Source: Diploscapter coronatus (lineage: Eukaryota > Nematoda > Chromadorea > Rhabditida > Rhabditidae). From it: a stretch of 64,000 nucleotides of DNA. The notes beneath the pieces were generated by a model. It saw nothing but the letters and a program-made list of their open reading frames with translations, ran no database searches and was not told where the DNA came from. A program made the translations under genes and the position numbers. Every line of letters starts with the position of its first letter. Position 1 is the first letter of the stretch. The stretch spans positions 6,099,201-6,163,200 of the forward strand of contig OZ038422.1 in assembly GCA_964036155.1 (NCBI GenBank), given 5' to 3'. This document shows positions 49,768-60,414 of this stretch, in pieces.

Positions 49768-51699
49768 TTATATAGTGATTTCTAGAGATTCAGCAAACTC
49801 TCCATAGTCCTTGAAGTCGGCTTTGGTCCTGAATAGTTTGTATGAAAATTCGTTGCATTTCTGCGCTTTCTTTCTTTCAACTTTTGACGACAAGCTTACT
49901 TTCTTGCTAAATGAAAGCAATTATAAATAATTCCTACCAGTTATCTTTGAAGCCCCCTCTCGTAATTCCATGAATTCTTTTAGTGTGCCTGCTGATGCAG
50001 CTGCGAAATGGGGAAGCGTAAGTGCAGTCTTGAGTCGTACAGGTAAAGCTGAAAATAATAAAAAATAATTCTCCACTCTATTTTTATTATTATTGATATT
50101 GGAAATATTTTATGGGTGTATTTGAATTCTTCGTCGAAGGCTGCTTTGAGGCAAAAACTAATGAAATATAACCTACCGAACTTTCGTGTAGTGACTCTTC
50201 GCGTGATCGTACAGATTTGTGCCCTTCAAGACCAAATTACACATCTGAAATCCCGTGTTGAAAACTGTACGAAATAATGAAAAGTCACTTCGTCTACAAA
50301 AATTTAGCAAAACTGAAATAATCACCTTGCACTGAATATATCCCTTCTTGAGTTCATGGCCAGTTTTTGTCCCTCGATGCCTCCTCTCATTTGATTCATC
50401 TTGTGGAGAGTAATGATCGAAATCGAATGTTTCGCTAAAATTTATAAACTAAAACACGGGTTTAAAATCTTAAATATTGCATTCGCAGATTCATTCCAAT
50501 TTATATTTGGAGTCTGGATTTGCCTTAGAAACATATCCTTGCCTTTCGTTTAGTGTTTCATTAGCATAGACGGTCGCTGAGCGTTGAATATCATAGAATA
50601 AAGAACTATCTGGCTCGGCAAACTGCGTACTGGATCTATCCTAAAAATTTATATGACTTTCTGAAGAAAGTAATAATCGTCTTTCAAAGGGCTCGTAGAA
50701 AAAGACACCGGGACACCGGTTAGAAAAAGACACCGGGTTCTCTAAGAAATAGTATGAGAAAGCAAGAGAAGAGAAGAAAAAAGCCGGTGTCTTTTTCTAA
50801 CTGGTGTCCCGGTGTCTCGGTGTCTTTTTCTACGAGCTTTTCAAAGTAGTTCGTCAAAGATGTTTCGATAAACTTATTTGCAGCTTTTCGTAACAGAATA
50901 ATTGCAATACCCCACTCGCAGTAGAGTACTCGTTCGATTCGTGGTCGGTCTGCATCTGTTCTTCTCGTTTCACAATGCTTTCCAAAATGCTGTTCACTGA
51001 CGCGTGATTTAGTGATTCCTCGAGTTTATAATTGGAAGAAGAGCTGGATTGTTCCTGAAATTTTAGAATTTAACACCTATTTTAAATTTAGAGATTACAT
51101 CAGTTTTCAGAGTGTATTTCTTGAAGAAATCCTTGATGCTGTAGACGAAATTAACGGTGCAATCGTTCAGCTGAAATTAGCTTATTTCGAAATAAACAAA
51201 TTGAATACACATAATTTGTTCAGGGATTTCAAATCATTATAAGGATGAAAATGAGTATTAAACATTTCGGAATTTTGTTTCTATGCAAATATTAAATTCA
51301 GACCTCTTCAGCAATCATGTGAGAAATCGTGCATGGACCGTGCTCGACGTAGTAGAAAATCTTGTCTCGCTTAACGATTTTTGCGGGTGTAGATTCCTAA
51401 AATCTCAGTCAAAATATTGCTTATCAATTGTCATTTGAAGAGGAATCTGGTCTAAGCTTTCAGTTGATATTGTTGTAATTTAAAAATCTGACTTTAGCAG
51501 GGATATCGTGATGTTCGAGGATTGAGACTGCCAAGTTGTCAATGGATCGATTGCAGGACATGTGACTGATCGATTGGAGACTTCTCTGAAACTCAAATCT
51601 GTTCATTCAATTCAATCAAATTCAACCAACCAGATAAATCTCAACATTGTTAGCCAATTCTACAGGCACTTCTACCAGAATTCGACACCTCTCCTGCAT
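49768..51699 (-). CDS. C2H2 zinc-finger protein
   Basis: A probable DNA- or RNA-binding nuclear factor. ATG at 51699 (MQERCRILVEVPVELANNVE), preceded by a CTTCAG acceptor, suggests trans-splicing. Exons near 51590-51500 (ISHMSCNRSIDNLAVSILEH) and 51405-51306 (KRDKIFYYVEHGPCTISHMI), and Ser/Glu/Gln-rich exons at about 51055-50890 and 50645-50540, precede the fingers. Finger 1 (exons about 50450-50335 and 50249-50176) is QCKMCNLVLKGTNLYDHAKS then HYTK, with spacing C-2-C-12-H-4-H. Finger 2 (about 50049-49936) is FTCTTQDCTYASPFRSCISR then HTKRIH, with C-4-C-12-H-4-H. The last exon ends EFAESLEITI with TAA at 49768-49770. The intron between 50890 and 50645 holds a MITE. Borders in the middle exons are not settled. 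Confidence 0.75.
50690..50838 (+). mobile_element. MITE family A, 149-bp copy with 8-bp TSD
   Basis: The terminal inverted repeats are GGCTCGTAGAAAAAGACACC and, reading in from the right, AGCTCGTAGAAAAAGACACC. Perfect 8-bp direct repeats TTTCAAAG lie at 50682-50689 and 50839-50846. The core CTAAGAAATAGTATGAG is shared with the other two copies. Both ends carry the TAGAAAAAGACACC unit twice. It lies in an intron of the zinc-finger gene. Confidence 0.92.
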
Positions 51700-51965
51700 T
51701 GCTGAAGAAAATAAATTTATTCCTGTATATAAATGGATAAAATTAGGCGCAATTTCTATTGAGTGCAAAAATATCAGGCGGTGTCTGGTGTAAAATAGTG
51801 CACAGAAGAGTAGAGAATTGATCGAAATGCGCGCGCAAATGGAGAATTTGAGAGCAGAGATGCAGATAAAAATAGAGACATAGGGCACGCATATGCATTG
51901 CACCTGGTACACAAGGCAATGCGAAATTTTTAGGGAATTGTACACCTGCATGTCTTTTTCTTATA

Positions 51966-52613
51966 TAGTCGATTGTAAAAAACTTGACAGTCGCAGTGCC
52001 CTTCGCACAAGGGGGCGGTGCGAACAGCACGTTTCCCGCTCGCGTCGCGGCATGCATTGCGAATTCATTATTCAAACTGGATTTTCACTTTCATTTATTT
52101 TTTTCAACGTTTTCGTCCGTGATTTCTATAATTATTCGGTAATTATCGATAATTAGGATATAATTACAGAATTTTGCTGAGAAATTATGCTCAAGAAATC
52201 ATTTTATCGAGAAAAACGATAAAAAGTCACGGAAAAACACGAAATAAACAGAAAACTAAAACCTGTATCTGTAATTGTATTCTAATTATCACAATTTTGA
52301 AGAAGAAATTCAAAAATCTATTTAAAAAATAATTTTCAAAAAAATCACTGCAAAATACGGGAAAAATAAGTGAAAAGTGGCTGTTCATTAAATCACCTAC
52401 AGATAATTAGCTCTAATTATCGCTAATTATCGATGATTACCGAATAATTATAAAAATTACGGATGAAGGCGTCGAAAAAAATAAATGAAAGTGAAAATCC
52501 AGTTTGAATAATGAATTCGCAATGCATGCCGCGACGCGAGCGGGAAACGTGCTGTTCGCACCGCCCCCTTGTGCGAAGGGCACTGCGACTGTCAAGTTTT
52601 TTACAATCGACTA
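51966..52613. mobile_element. 648-bp element with about 190-bp terminal inverted repeats
   Basis: The left end (TAGTCGATTGTAAAAAACTT, from 51966) and the reverse complement of the right end are the same for about 145 bp and similar for about 190 bp. TA occurs on both sides (51964-51965 and 52614-52615), fitting a TA target duplication as in Tc1/mariner-type elements. The middle is AT-rich and has no transposase frame, so it is non-autonomous. It lies about 270 bp upstream of the zinc-finger gene start. Confidence 0.88.
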
Positions 52614-53042
52614 TAATAATTTGTTTGTTAAAATAGTTAACTTTCAATTTAGTATTCTATTATTCAACCTGGAATTTTTATTGTTATCAAGATGTCACTA
52701 ACTTTAAACCATCTGAAATTATAGATTCTAGTGAAAAATTATGGAATAACAGTTCCAAAAGAGTTTGCAAGAGTTACTGCTTATTTTTAACACATGAAAT
52801 AATTTCAATTATTTATTGTGGGACGTATGAAATTTTTGCAGACTATTTTGGATAGTTCTTTAAGGTTCGAGTTGGTTGAGCTCAGGTTTAATGTTGTTGA
52901 CAACTGTAAAATCCATGACCACAAAAAATACAGTACTCAAAATAAAAAGAGAATTAATAGTACTTGCAATAATGCATGAATATCAAAAATCGTGAATCTT
53001 ATTGTTAGAAGTTTCGGAATACTCAAGTATGGAAGAGGTTAA
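52614..53042. other. Intergenic
   Basis: AT-rich, no gene or repeat recognised. It sits between the long inverted-repeat element and the 3' end of the Cys-rich secreted gene. Confidence 0.6.
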
Positions 53043-53930
53043 TCATTCCACTTGATGAAAGGAAGATCGATGAAAAAGGAGGATGATGAGATATTCGGCG
53101 ATGATGTGGAAAGAAGTCGTGAAGTGAGATGAAGCATTACACGACATCTTCTTGCAGCAGCATGTCTTTCTGAACGTAATAGAGTAAAAGTGGAAGTCTT
53201 AAAATTTTCTTGAATTTTACTTGTTTCCACTCGTGACACATTTGTTCTTCTGGAAAACAACTATCATGACATTTGATCACAGAAACTTACACCTTTTTGC
53301 AGACATTTTTCCAGACCTCTTCGTCGTTGTCACAGAATTTGCGTATGATTTTGGTGCCGTTGCTCTTCGTCTCGACCTCTCTGAAAAAAAATGAATTTTT
53401 GAATCTGTCACTTGACGTTCTTTGCCGACTTGATGCAGGGAGTATTGTACTTATTGCAGTGAACCTCCTTCTTATCGATTTTCTTCTGTCCAGACTTCAG
53501 ATGCGCAACTTTGTCTTTCAGATGGTCGGCTGAATGATTATATTCGATCCGGTCTTGCGCATAATTTTTATTCTATCGTTACATAATTCACTGGCAAAAT
53601 TCCGTCTATTGTTTAGTCTTTATCGTTCATTCTTGAAAACTTGATATCGTAATGATTTACCCAAAATCAAATAATTGCTAACTTGTAACAGTAGCCAATG
53701 GAGACCATCCAAAAATTGACCACTTTGAGCGAAATAATGTGTAGAAGAGATTTACTTGTCGATGGTATTGCATAAATAATTGTTACTTTTTCCATGGCTA
53801 GTGACTACTTTTATAAATTGCGAATAAATTTCCTACTTGAGTAGTACTTTCCCATGAACGGGAGGATCGAATATCGAATGGCAGCGAATTCGAAAGACAG
53901 GATGAGCAGACAGAGGAGAATGGAGCGCAT
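53043..53930 (-). CDS. Small secreted Cys-rich protein
   Basis: ATG at 53930 opens a signal peptide (MRSILLCLLILSFEFAAIRY). In-phase splices lead to DHLKDKVAHLKSGQKKIDKK then EVHCNKYNTPC, then FCDNDEEVWKNVCKKKNKCV, then KTCCCKKMSCN. A C-terminal stretch with a short hydrophobic part (IIAEYLIILLF) ends with TGA at 53043-53045. About ten cysteines lie in roughly 75 residues after the signal. The fold is not one I recognise. A secreted disulfide-rich peptide or a lipid-anchored form are both possible. It is supported by four consistent splice phases; no homologue can be named from sequence alone. Confidence 0.6.
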
Positions 53931-55146
53931 TTGACGAATGAGTTTCGGATAATGATAAGACCAGTTGATATGGAAAAAGACAGTTATCAAACATTTCAAG
54001 CTGCAATATAATTTCAAATGAACATAATGTCCATGTATTTGCATCCTTGTATCTTTGTAGTTCACATACTTGAGATTGGATTAAACATAGCTTCAGTTTT
54101 CTTTCTGAAGTTCAACTTACAGGAATGCCTTGTTATCAAAGTAAGCAATAAAATTTCTAATAAATTAAAATGATATCATTGTACGTACTATTTCCTTACT
54201 AGATCTAGTGAATGGTAAATATTAATACTTTATTTAATAACAATATCGAGATGCAGCTGTTGGCTATGGGGTAACTTGATAAGAAAGAATCTGATGAGAT
54301 CCAATCTCATCAGAGCGATAGAGCATAAGAGAAGCAAAGAATAAAACAACTGTTGTTAAATTATTATCTAAAGTATCGCTGGCGACAATCATGTTGGATT
54401 TTCTGATATGATGTTTGCCTCCATGGATGACTAATTCAATGATATCTTCAAGATAAGAAAAGTATCGATATACTATTGGTAAGACTTGTTCATTTGTAAG
54501 ATTTGCTTTAGCTTTCAAATATTATACGTCAATCGATTTTTCCTTCGATTTATTGACATTTCAAAATACGATTAATAATGTCAGAAAAATGTAGCCCTCT
54601 CAACCAAAGAGGAATTGCTATTGCTGACTAACTTGACGGCTTTATAATCGTTGCTGTTGAGAAAGATCTGAACACAGGAACGCTATTTTGAAAGTATTCA
54701 CTTATCTTGCAATGTTAACTTTTGTTATTTTTTATTATTAATCTTTCCTTTTCGATGAATTTTTAAGCCAGAGCTTATTCTGGAACATTTTATTCTGTCA
54801 ATCAAATCATGATAATGAATTTTAGGACTCCTTGAATTATTGTCAGCTTTTATTAATTATATATATATTCTATACTCTTATAATGAATAAAAATGATCAA
54901 TTTTTAATAAGCTGTCTAATCCTTACACATGTTCCCTCCATTCATAGCTCATGCTTGATCATTTTTCACCATTACATCCTCATCTTTCTAGTTACTTCAA
55001 TTTCCACAAGTATTACTAAAAGATTAATAATTCATGCTAATGTTATGTATTACTTTCAATTATTTAAGAAGCATTTTATCATGCGCTCATTTTTATTACT
55101 TCCTCTTTCGAATTCAATTCTTAATTTTCTACTCGAGTTTCAGACT
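53931..55146. other. Intergenic with one unassigned open stretch
   Basis: Between the divergent 5' ends of the Cys-rich gene (-) and the unknown gene (+). It is AT-rich. A minus-strand open stretch at 54264-54518 is listed separately as doubtful. Confidence 0.5.
54264..54518 (-). CDS. Doubtful minus-strand exon
   Basis: An open frame that reads like protein (YFSYLEDIIELVIHGGKHHI, SDTLDNNLTTVVLFFASLML), ending with a stop at 54264. There is no ATG start within it. A second open stretch at about 54688-54600 (IFLNSNDYKAVKLVSNSNSS) behind a TGTTCAG acceptor could be an upstream exon, but the two do not join cleanly. It could be a gene remnant. I do not recognise a family. Confidence 0.25.
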   Translation of the reverse strand: MKAKANLTNEQVLPIVYRYFSYLEDIIELVIHGGKHHIRKSNMIVASDTLDNNLTTVVLFFASLMLYRSDEIGSHQILSYQVTP

Positions 55147-56458
55147 ATGATGGATCTATCTACAAATCCAATCATTGGAACTTCAACTGTGGTAAGGAAA
55201 ATAAACTGATAGAAATGGCTTCATGCAAAATTTTAGAATAATTCAGTCTTTAAATTCCTCGCTGATTGTGATCATAACCTTGTTCACATGCTGTCCTTTT
55301 TATTGAAAGATTCCAGTATCACAATGGAAGAAAAGATCAAAACTCTAGACCAATTTTCTTCTATTTTTTCTGGACATATGAAGAGGGAATATCGACGATG
55401 GAGGTTTCTCAATATGTCCAAGACGGTAACAAATCCAAACTATAATTTGGCAATAATTTTATCTTCAGTTACCAGCATTTCTTGAGAATGAATCGAATTC
55501 CCTGAAACCAATTCTGCAAATATTCCTTCGTGATGCGAAGACGTTAGGTAAACGAGAAATTAAATAATGAATATATCTTTAATTATTTCAGATGAGTTCA
55601 TCGAAAAATTGCTAGCGATAAAAGATTCGATCAAGAATAAATTGGGTCTCTCCGAATATTTACGAATCGAATGCTTTGATGTCGATTGGGAATCAATGAT
55701 CGATTTGAGACAAGGAATGGACTCAGAGAAGCTTTCAAATAAAACCAACAGGCAATTTTTTTTTCTAAAATTAAAAACATTTACATTTTCAGGAGCATAA
55801 TGTTGTACTGCAACTTTCTAGACTCATCAAATTTATTTTCGTTAAAGATAGAGCTTGTAGATTCTATATTCACTAAATATTTTATAGCCATTTGTTTTGA
55901 AGACAATGATTATTCCGTCGAAAAGAAATGCACTTATCTGGCTAAATCGACATTTTCCATGAATCCAATCAGCAAAATGCTCTCCGCTCGATATGCCGTT
56001 AATAAATCACTCATTTCTCAAATGAAGAAGTTGGAGACGAATGAAAAGCAAACGCAAATTCACGAGCCTGGAGAAGTGAGGATGTTTGTCAGAGATGACA
56101 TAATCGGAATCTATCTTTTCTCAGCAAAGGTAATTTATGGATAAGTAAAAGTACCATAGGAAATAATGTGTGAAATCATGACGAACATTAATGCTTGAAA
56201 GAGCGATAGATAATTCGGATTCGATTATCGCAGTCTTCAAGTTAGATATCACGTGATGTGCTTCAATATGGTGGCAATATATTTACGAAGCTTATTTTGC
56301 ACATTGAAAAATATAACTTTTAGGTGTCTCCTGGTGCGAATAACAAAGGATCGATTTTAGTTGGTAGAATCGAAGAAGGGTTGCAACACTTACTTGATGC
56401 AGGGAATCAAAAGCAATCGAATGATTTGCAACTGAAAATATTTGACATCACATTGTAA
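55147..56458 (+). CDS. Unrecognised protein of about 300 residues
   Basis: ATG ATG at 55147, just behind a GTTTCAG acceptor, starts MMDLSTNPIIGTSTV. In-phase exons follow: FKFLADCDHNLVHMLSFLLK with MKREYRRWRFLNMSKT, then AFLENESNSLKPILQIFLRD, then EFIEKLLAIKDSIKNKLGLS with RIECFDVDWESMIDLRQGMD. After that come MLYCNFLDSSNLFSLKIELV, FIAICFEDNDYSVEKKCTYL and KMLSARYAVNKSLISQMKKL, and a last exon KGSILVGRIEEGLQHLLDAG ending in TAA at 56456-56458. There is no signal peptide or membrane segment. It appears intracellular, mixed alpha/beta in flavour, with no domain I can name. Consistent splice phases and balanced composition support a real gene. Confidence 0.6.
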
Positions 56459-56732
56459 AATAACATCATTCAACTTTATTAGGCAGTCGGCATAATTTTA
56501 AAACGAGTGTATTTTTGAAATGAATTGAAGCTTGAATAAAATTGTCAAAATTTTCAAAATGATTATTTGAAAATCCATTTCATTTGATTTCGAAAAATCA
56601 AATGCATTTTGTGAAATTTCTAAGAGGAGTTTTTCTTCAGATAGATATCACTTTCGATGATATTCGACATGCAATTTGCAAGAACCAATCTGAAATAGCA
56701 CATATATATTTTTAAAAATAATTTCTATCGGT

Positions 56733-58599
56733 TTATACTTTAGTTTCATTCAATTCATGAATTGCTCTAACTGCTTCGTATTCATGTTCATATCCAACGA
56801 TTCCGGCAACAGTTGGATATCTGGGATTCTTTGGAAATATCTGAAAATGAATATTTTAGTTTAGTTGTTTTTGGGGAAATATTAATGTTTCAGTATGTGA
56901 AAAGGATGAAATATCTTTTGAATTTAATGAAGTAATTCTCTTTAGTTGAATTCTAATGTATAGTGCTTTAACTTATCCGGCACCATTCTTTAGAAACGAT
57001 TTGCAGACTTTGTTAACTTACCATTATCATTAAAATTATTCTCAATAACTCTATCCAATCTGATTTTTAAAATCTATCATAAGTCAAGAAAAAAAGATTT
57101 TTGAGTCATTTATGTGGACTCTGTCGGAAACGACCAGAGTGAGCAAAGCACTGCGTAACTGCGAGGAATGTGCATGATGCATTATCGCCATAAACGACTA
57201 TTAAATTCATGATAACTCGACTGGTATTTTACTTTAGCACACTTGATATTGCCGCATTTCGAAAATATGTTATGCAAATCGAGATCCGTCATTGTTTCGG
57301 GTAGATTCGTTACGAATAACTTCTTCTGAATTGTCAAAAAATCAGTCTTCATCGAACATTTAGCATTACTTTCTGTTGTGCTTCTGGTGCAAAATTACGA
57401 CTTTCTTGATTGCTCATATTTGCAGGTGGTTGTCTGTTTTGAGATTGAAGATTGTTCGATCTCTCGTTCTGAAATTATTTCATTCAAAAGAATATTATTT
57501 CAACTTTCTAACATCTTGTCCATTAATCTCAGAATATGCCGGAGGAGGAGGAGAATAAGTGGTAAGTTGAATTTGACGGGGCTGTGCAATGATACATTTT
57601 TGATTTTGATCAGGATATTCTTGAACGAAGTAAAATGGAGAAGCAGATTGCTGAGTGAGTGGAGTCGTCGGAGTGCTGGCATTTGAACAGGAAGTTTCTG
57701 AAATTAAATATTCGAAAATATTCTTTCTGATTTCTGGAAACAATGTTTCCGTATACGAAAAATAATTTGGTGCAAATTCACTTGTTTTCGATGAACCAGC
57801 TAAATTGGAATTCTTGACTTGATATACGACTCTAATTTGTTGTCCGTTGTACTGAAAACGTATATATTTTTTGCTTTCATATTAGAAAGGTATACCATGT
57901 AACCATTAAATGTCTTCAAAGCGATTTCGGCAGTATCAACTTTGTTGAAGAATACGATCGCTTGACCCCGAAACTCGGTCGTGTTCTTGTCGAATAGCAT
58001 CGAAAGTTCCAGAATATTTGCTCATTCTGATAAATTGTCTATTACCTGAACTCGGACAAAGCCCTTGCACCTGGAGAAGAGCGATTCCAAATCTTCCTTG
58101 CAGACATTATTTGGCAGTCCGCTGACAAACAAGTTGTTACGAATTTCAGTGGTACCATCTTTCTAAAGATAATTAATTAAAGATAAATAGGAGAAAAGCT
58201 ACTATCAAGAAAAAATCTCTTTATCATCTGAAAACTAGGGCAAACGTTGAAGTTCGACCAGAACTTTACTATCACTAATTAGAAATGAGTTGTCCATATA
58301 GACTATTTTAGGAACACTGCGAAGGAAAATCGATACTTTCATTAGCCTACCTTCAAAACAGTAAACTGTGAAGTCCAATTCTCGTTTGTTGGATTTTTCT
58401 TCTTCTCGCTTAGAGCTTCTTTCTGCTTCAATTCAGCATCTTCCAACTTTTTCGTCAGAATTTCAATCTGGGTCTGGAGTTCTACCTTCGAAACTGAAAT
58501 TGTTCCAAAAGTAAATTTAACTGAAATATTTCAAAAAATAATACCCTTCTTGCTCTTCTTATCTAAAGGCTTTGAGTCTATCACATTTACGTTGCCCAT
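56733..58599 (-). CDS. RNA-binding protein with two RRM domains
   Basis: A probable pre-mRNA or mRNA-binding protein. ATG at 58599 (MGNVNVIDSKPLDKKSKK) is followed by a coiled-coil-like exon (KVELQTQIEILTKKLEDAEL). RRM1 has RNP2-like NNLFVSGLPNNVCKEDLESL and RNP1-like FRGQAIVFFNKVDTAEIALK, then TFNGYM. A linker rich in Pro, Gln and Tyr follows (TTYSPPPPAYSEINGQDV, and NRQPPANMSNQESRNFAPEA). RRM2 starts KLFVTNLPETMTDLDLHNIF (about 57330-57232) and continues in the last exon as GIVGYEHEYEAVRAIHELNE, ending TKV with TAA at 56733-56735. RRM2 stops before its final beta strand, which is unusual. A MITE lies about 250 bp upstream of the start. Confidence 0.82.
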
Positions 58600-60414
58600 C
58601 GTTTGGAGACGATCGATTGGATGCACCCACCTAAATTCAAAATTGTCGAAGATTCTAGATGAAAAATAAGGATGCTGTCAAATTTTAGCGACCAGTCGAA
58701 AATTACTTTGACTTGAACTCACTGATAAGGGAATAAGGGAATATTACAAATAATTTCATATCATCACTTATGACTGACTACTGAAATTGCAGATAAGTAA
58801 GAAGCCTCGATGATAACCGAAAATTTTGATTGGTAGAATAGGAGGCTCATAGAAAAAGATACCACCCTTTCTAAGAAATAGTATGAGAAAGCAAGAGACG
58901 AAAAGAAAAAAGTGGTGTCTTTTTCTAACTGGTGTCCCGGTGTCCTGATGTCTTTTTCTAGGAGCCGAATAGGATGTATCAAGGAATTAAGACAATTTTG
59001 TTGTTTGAAAAGCTGAAATTATAAAACTATCTTGCTCTAGTTCCGAATACTAGATATCATTACTTTTCATAATAAATTCAACTTTGCATGTTTACAAATT
59101 GAATGATAAATTTGAGCAATTTGATGAGATTCGTCCTTCTTATATTACCATAATTATATAAAGACATTGAGAGAGACATCGTTGTTTACGCTTGAATTCG
59201 AGATATTATTCCATCCTCATATCTGCCTGTGGAAGAATTCCTTTCGGAGAATATTTTTCTCAGAGATTAGGCTTATTATTGCAGTTTGTTTTGGACCAAA
59301 ATTTCACATTTAAAACAAATAAAATTATGCATTGTGAATGTGGTGAGGAAAAATTAAGGTTGAACCCCGTTGAATTGGGCATCTATATGCAAGTCAATTT
59401 ACCTTTTATGCAATATCTCTAAATCATGGTTTCTTTTTATTTTGAAATTCATTTTATCAACGTAAACGCATGTATCCTTCCTTCCTTACTTTGACAGCCA
59501 ATTTGTGCACCTGTTTTGAATTGCACTTTCATTTTGTCAGTCAATCCTTCAGTTCTCATTCCTCATTCCTTCGGTCTTTCCACTGTTCACATGCGTGTTT
59601 GTCGCGTCTCCTCCCAGTCTCCCTCTTTTTTACTCTCTTCATTCATCTCACTTTCCCTCCCCCCTTCCCTTCTCCTCGTTGCATCGTTTCGTTTTCTATC
59701 TTGATATTCCCCAACAACTGCTCAGTTTCCATTTCCCTCCCTTCACGTTTCGAGTTTGAGTGGGGTTCACATTTTTTTTGTATTCTTTATTGCGAAACTC
59801 TTAAATTTATTTCTATTTCTAAAGATCAAAAGTTAGAACAACACGGTTTTTTTTTTCAAAATTGTTCAACTCTATGAACAGTTTTTTTCGTTGTAAATAA
59901 ACATTGTTTTTCGCTCATGCGAAAATAATTGTCTTTTTTTTATATTGTCGCCATTTATTTCCCTCAAAATATTTCGAAGAAAATTAGTTTTTCATCTCAC
60001 CTCAATTGAACTGAACGCTTCCATCTGTCACGTAAGGCTGCATTCAAACGTCCTCGCCATTTCGCCTTGCTTTTTGACAATCGATTTTTCAGCTCGTTGT
60101 TATTGTTGTCAGTCTTCATTCTTCCTCGTTTTTCACTCTTTCATTTGCTCCGTTCTATTTCTCTTATTTTCCTTCCCTCTTTATTTTTAGCCCCACGTTT
60201 TTCCCGATTTTTTCCAGTCAACGATTCTTTTCGCCTTCTTCTTCTTCTTCTTCTATTTTTTTCGCAGCAAGCGGCAAACCAATTGGATTAACGTCTTTCG
60301 GAGGGAGTAATTCTTCCGAATCTGCCATTTTCGCAGATTTCATATTTCCGTTCTCCATTCGCGGTTTCAGCCACTTACTTTCAGAAATCTTGGAATTCTG
60401 AGCAAACCGAACAA
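58600..60414. other. Divergent promoter region
   Basis: Between the RRM gene (-) and the LEA-like gene (+). It contains a MITE at 58844-58966. From about 59480 to 60290 long CT-rich tracts occur on the plus strand, ending in a CTT run near 60236-60252. Open frames here are pyrimidine-tract artefacts without domains. An acceptor at about 58632 may mark a 5' untranslated exon of the RRM gene. Confidence 0.5.
58844..58966 (+). mobile_element. MITE family A, 123-bp copy with 8-bp TSD
   Basis: Starts GGCTCATAGAAAAAGATACC; the right end reads, reverse-complemented, GGCTCCTAGAAAAAGACATC. Perfect 8-bp direct repeats GAATAGGA lie at 58836-58843 and 58967-58974. The core CTAAGAAATAGTATGAG is shared. 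It has one terminal unit on the left and two on the right, between the 91-bp and 149-bp copies in structure. Confidence 0.93.

Noticed and set aside
59470..59877. 135-codon plus-strand open frame rich in Ser, Phe and Leu
   Set aside because: Produced by a long CT-rich tract; overlapping frames are also open and no domain is present.
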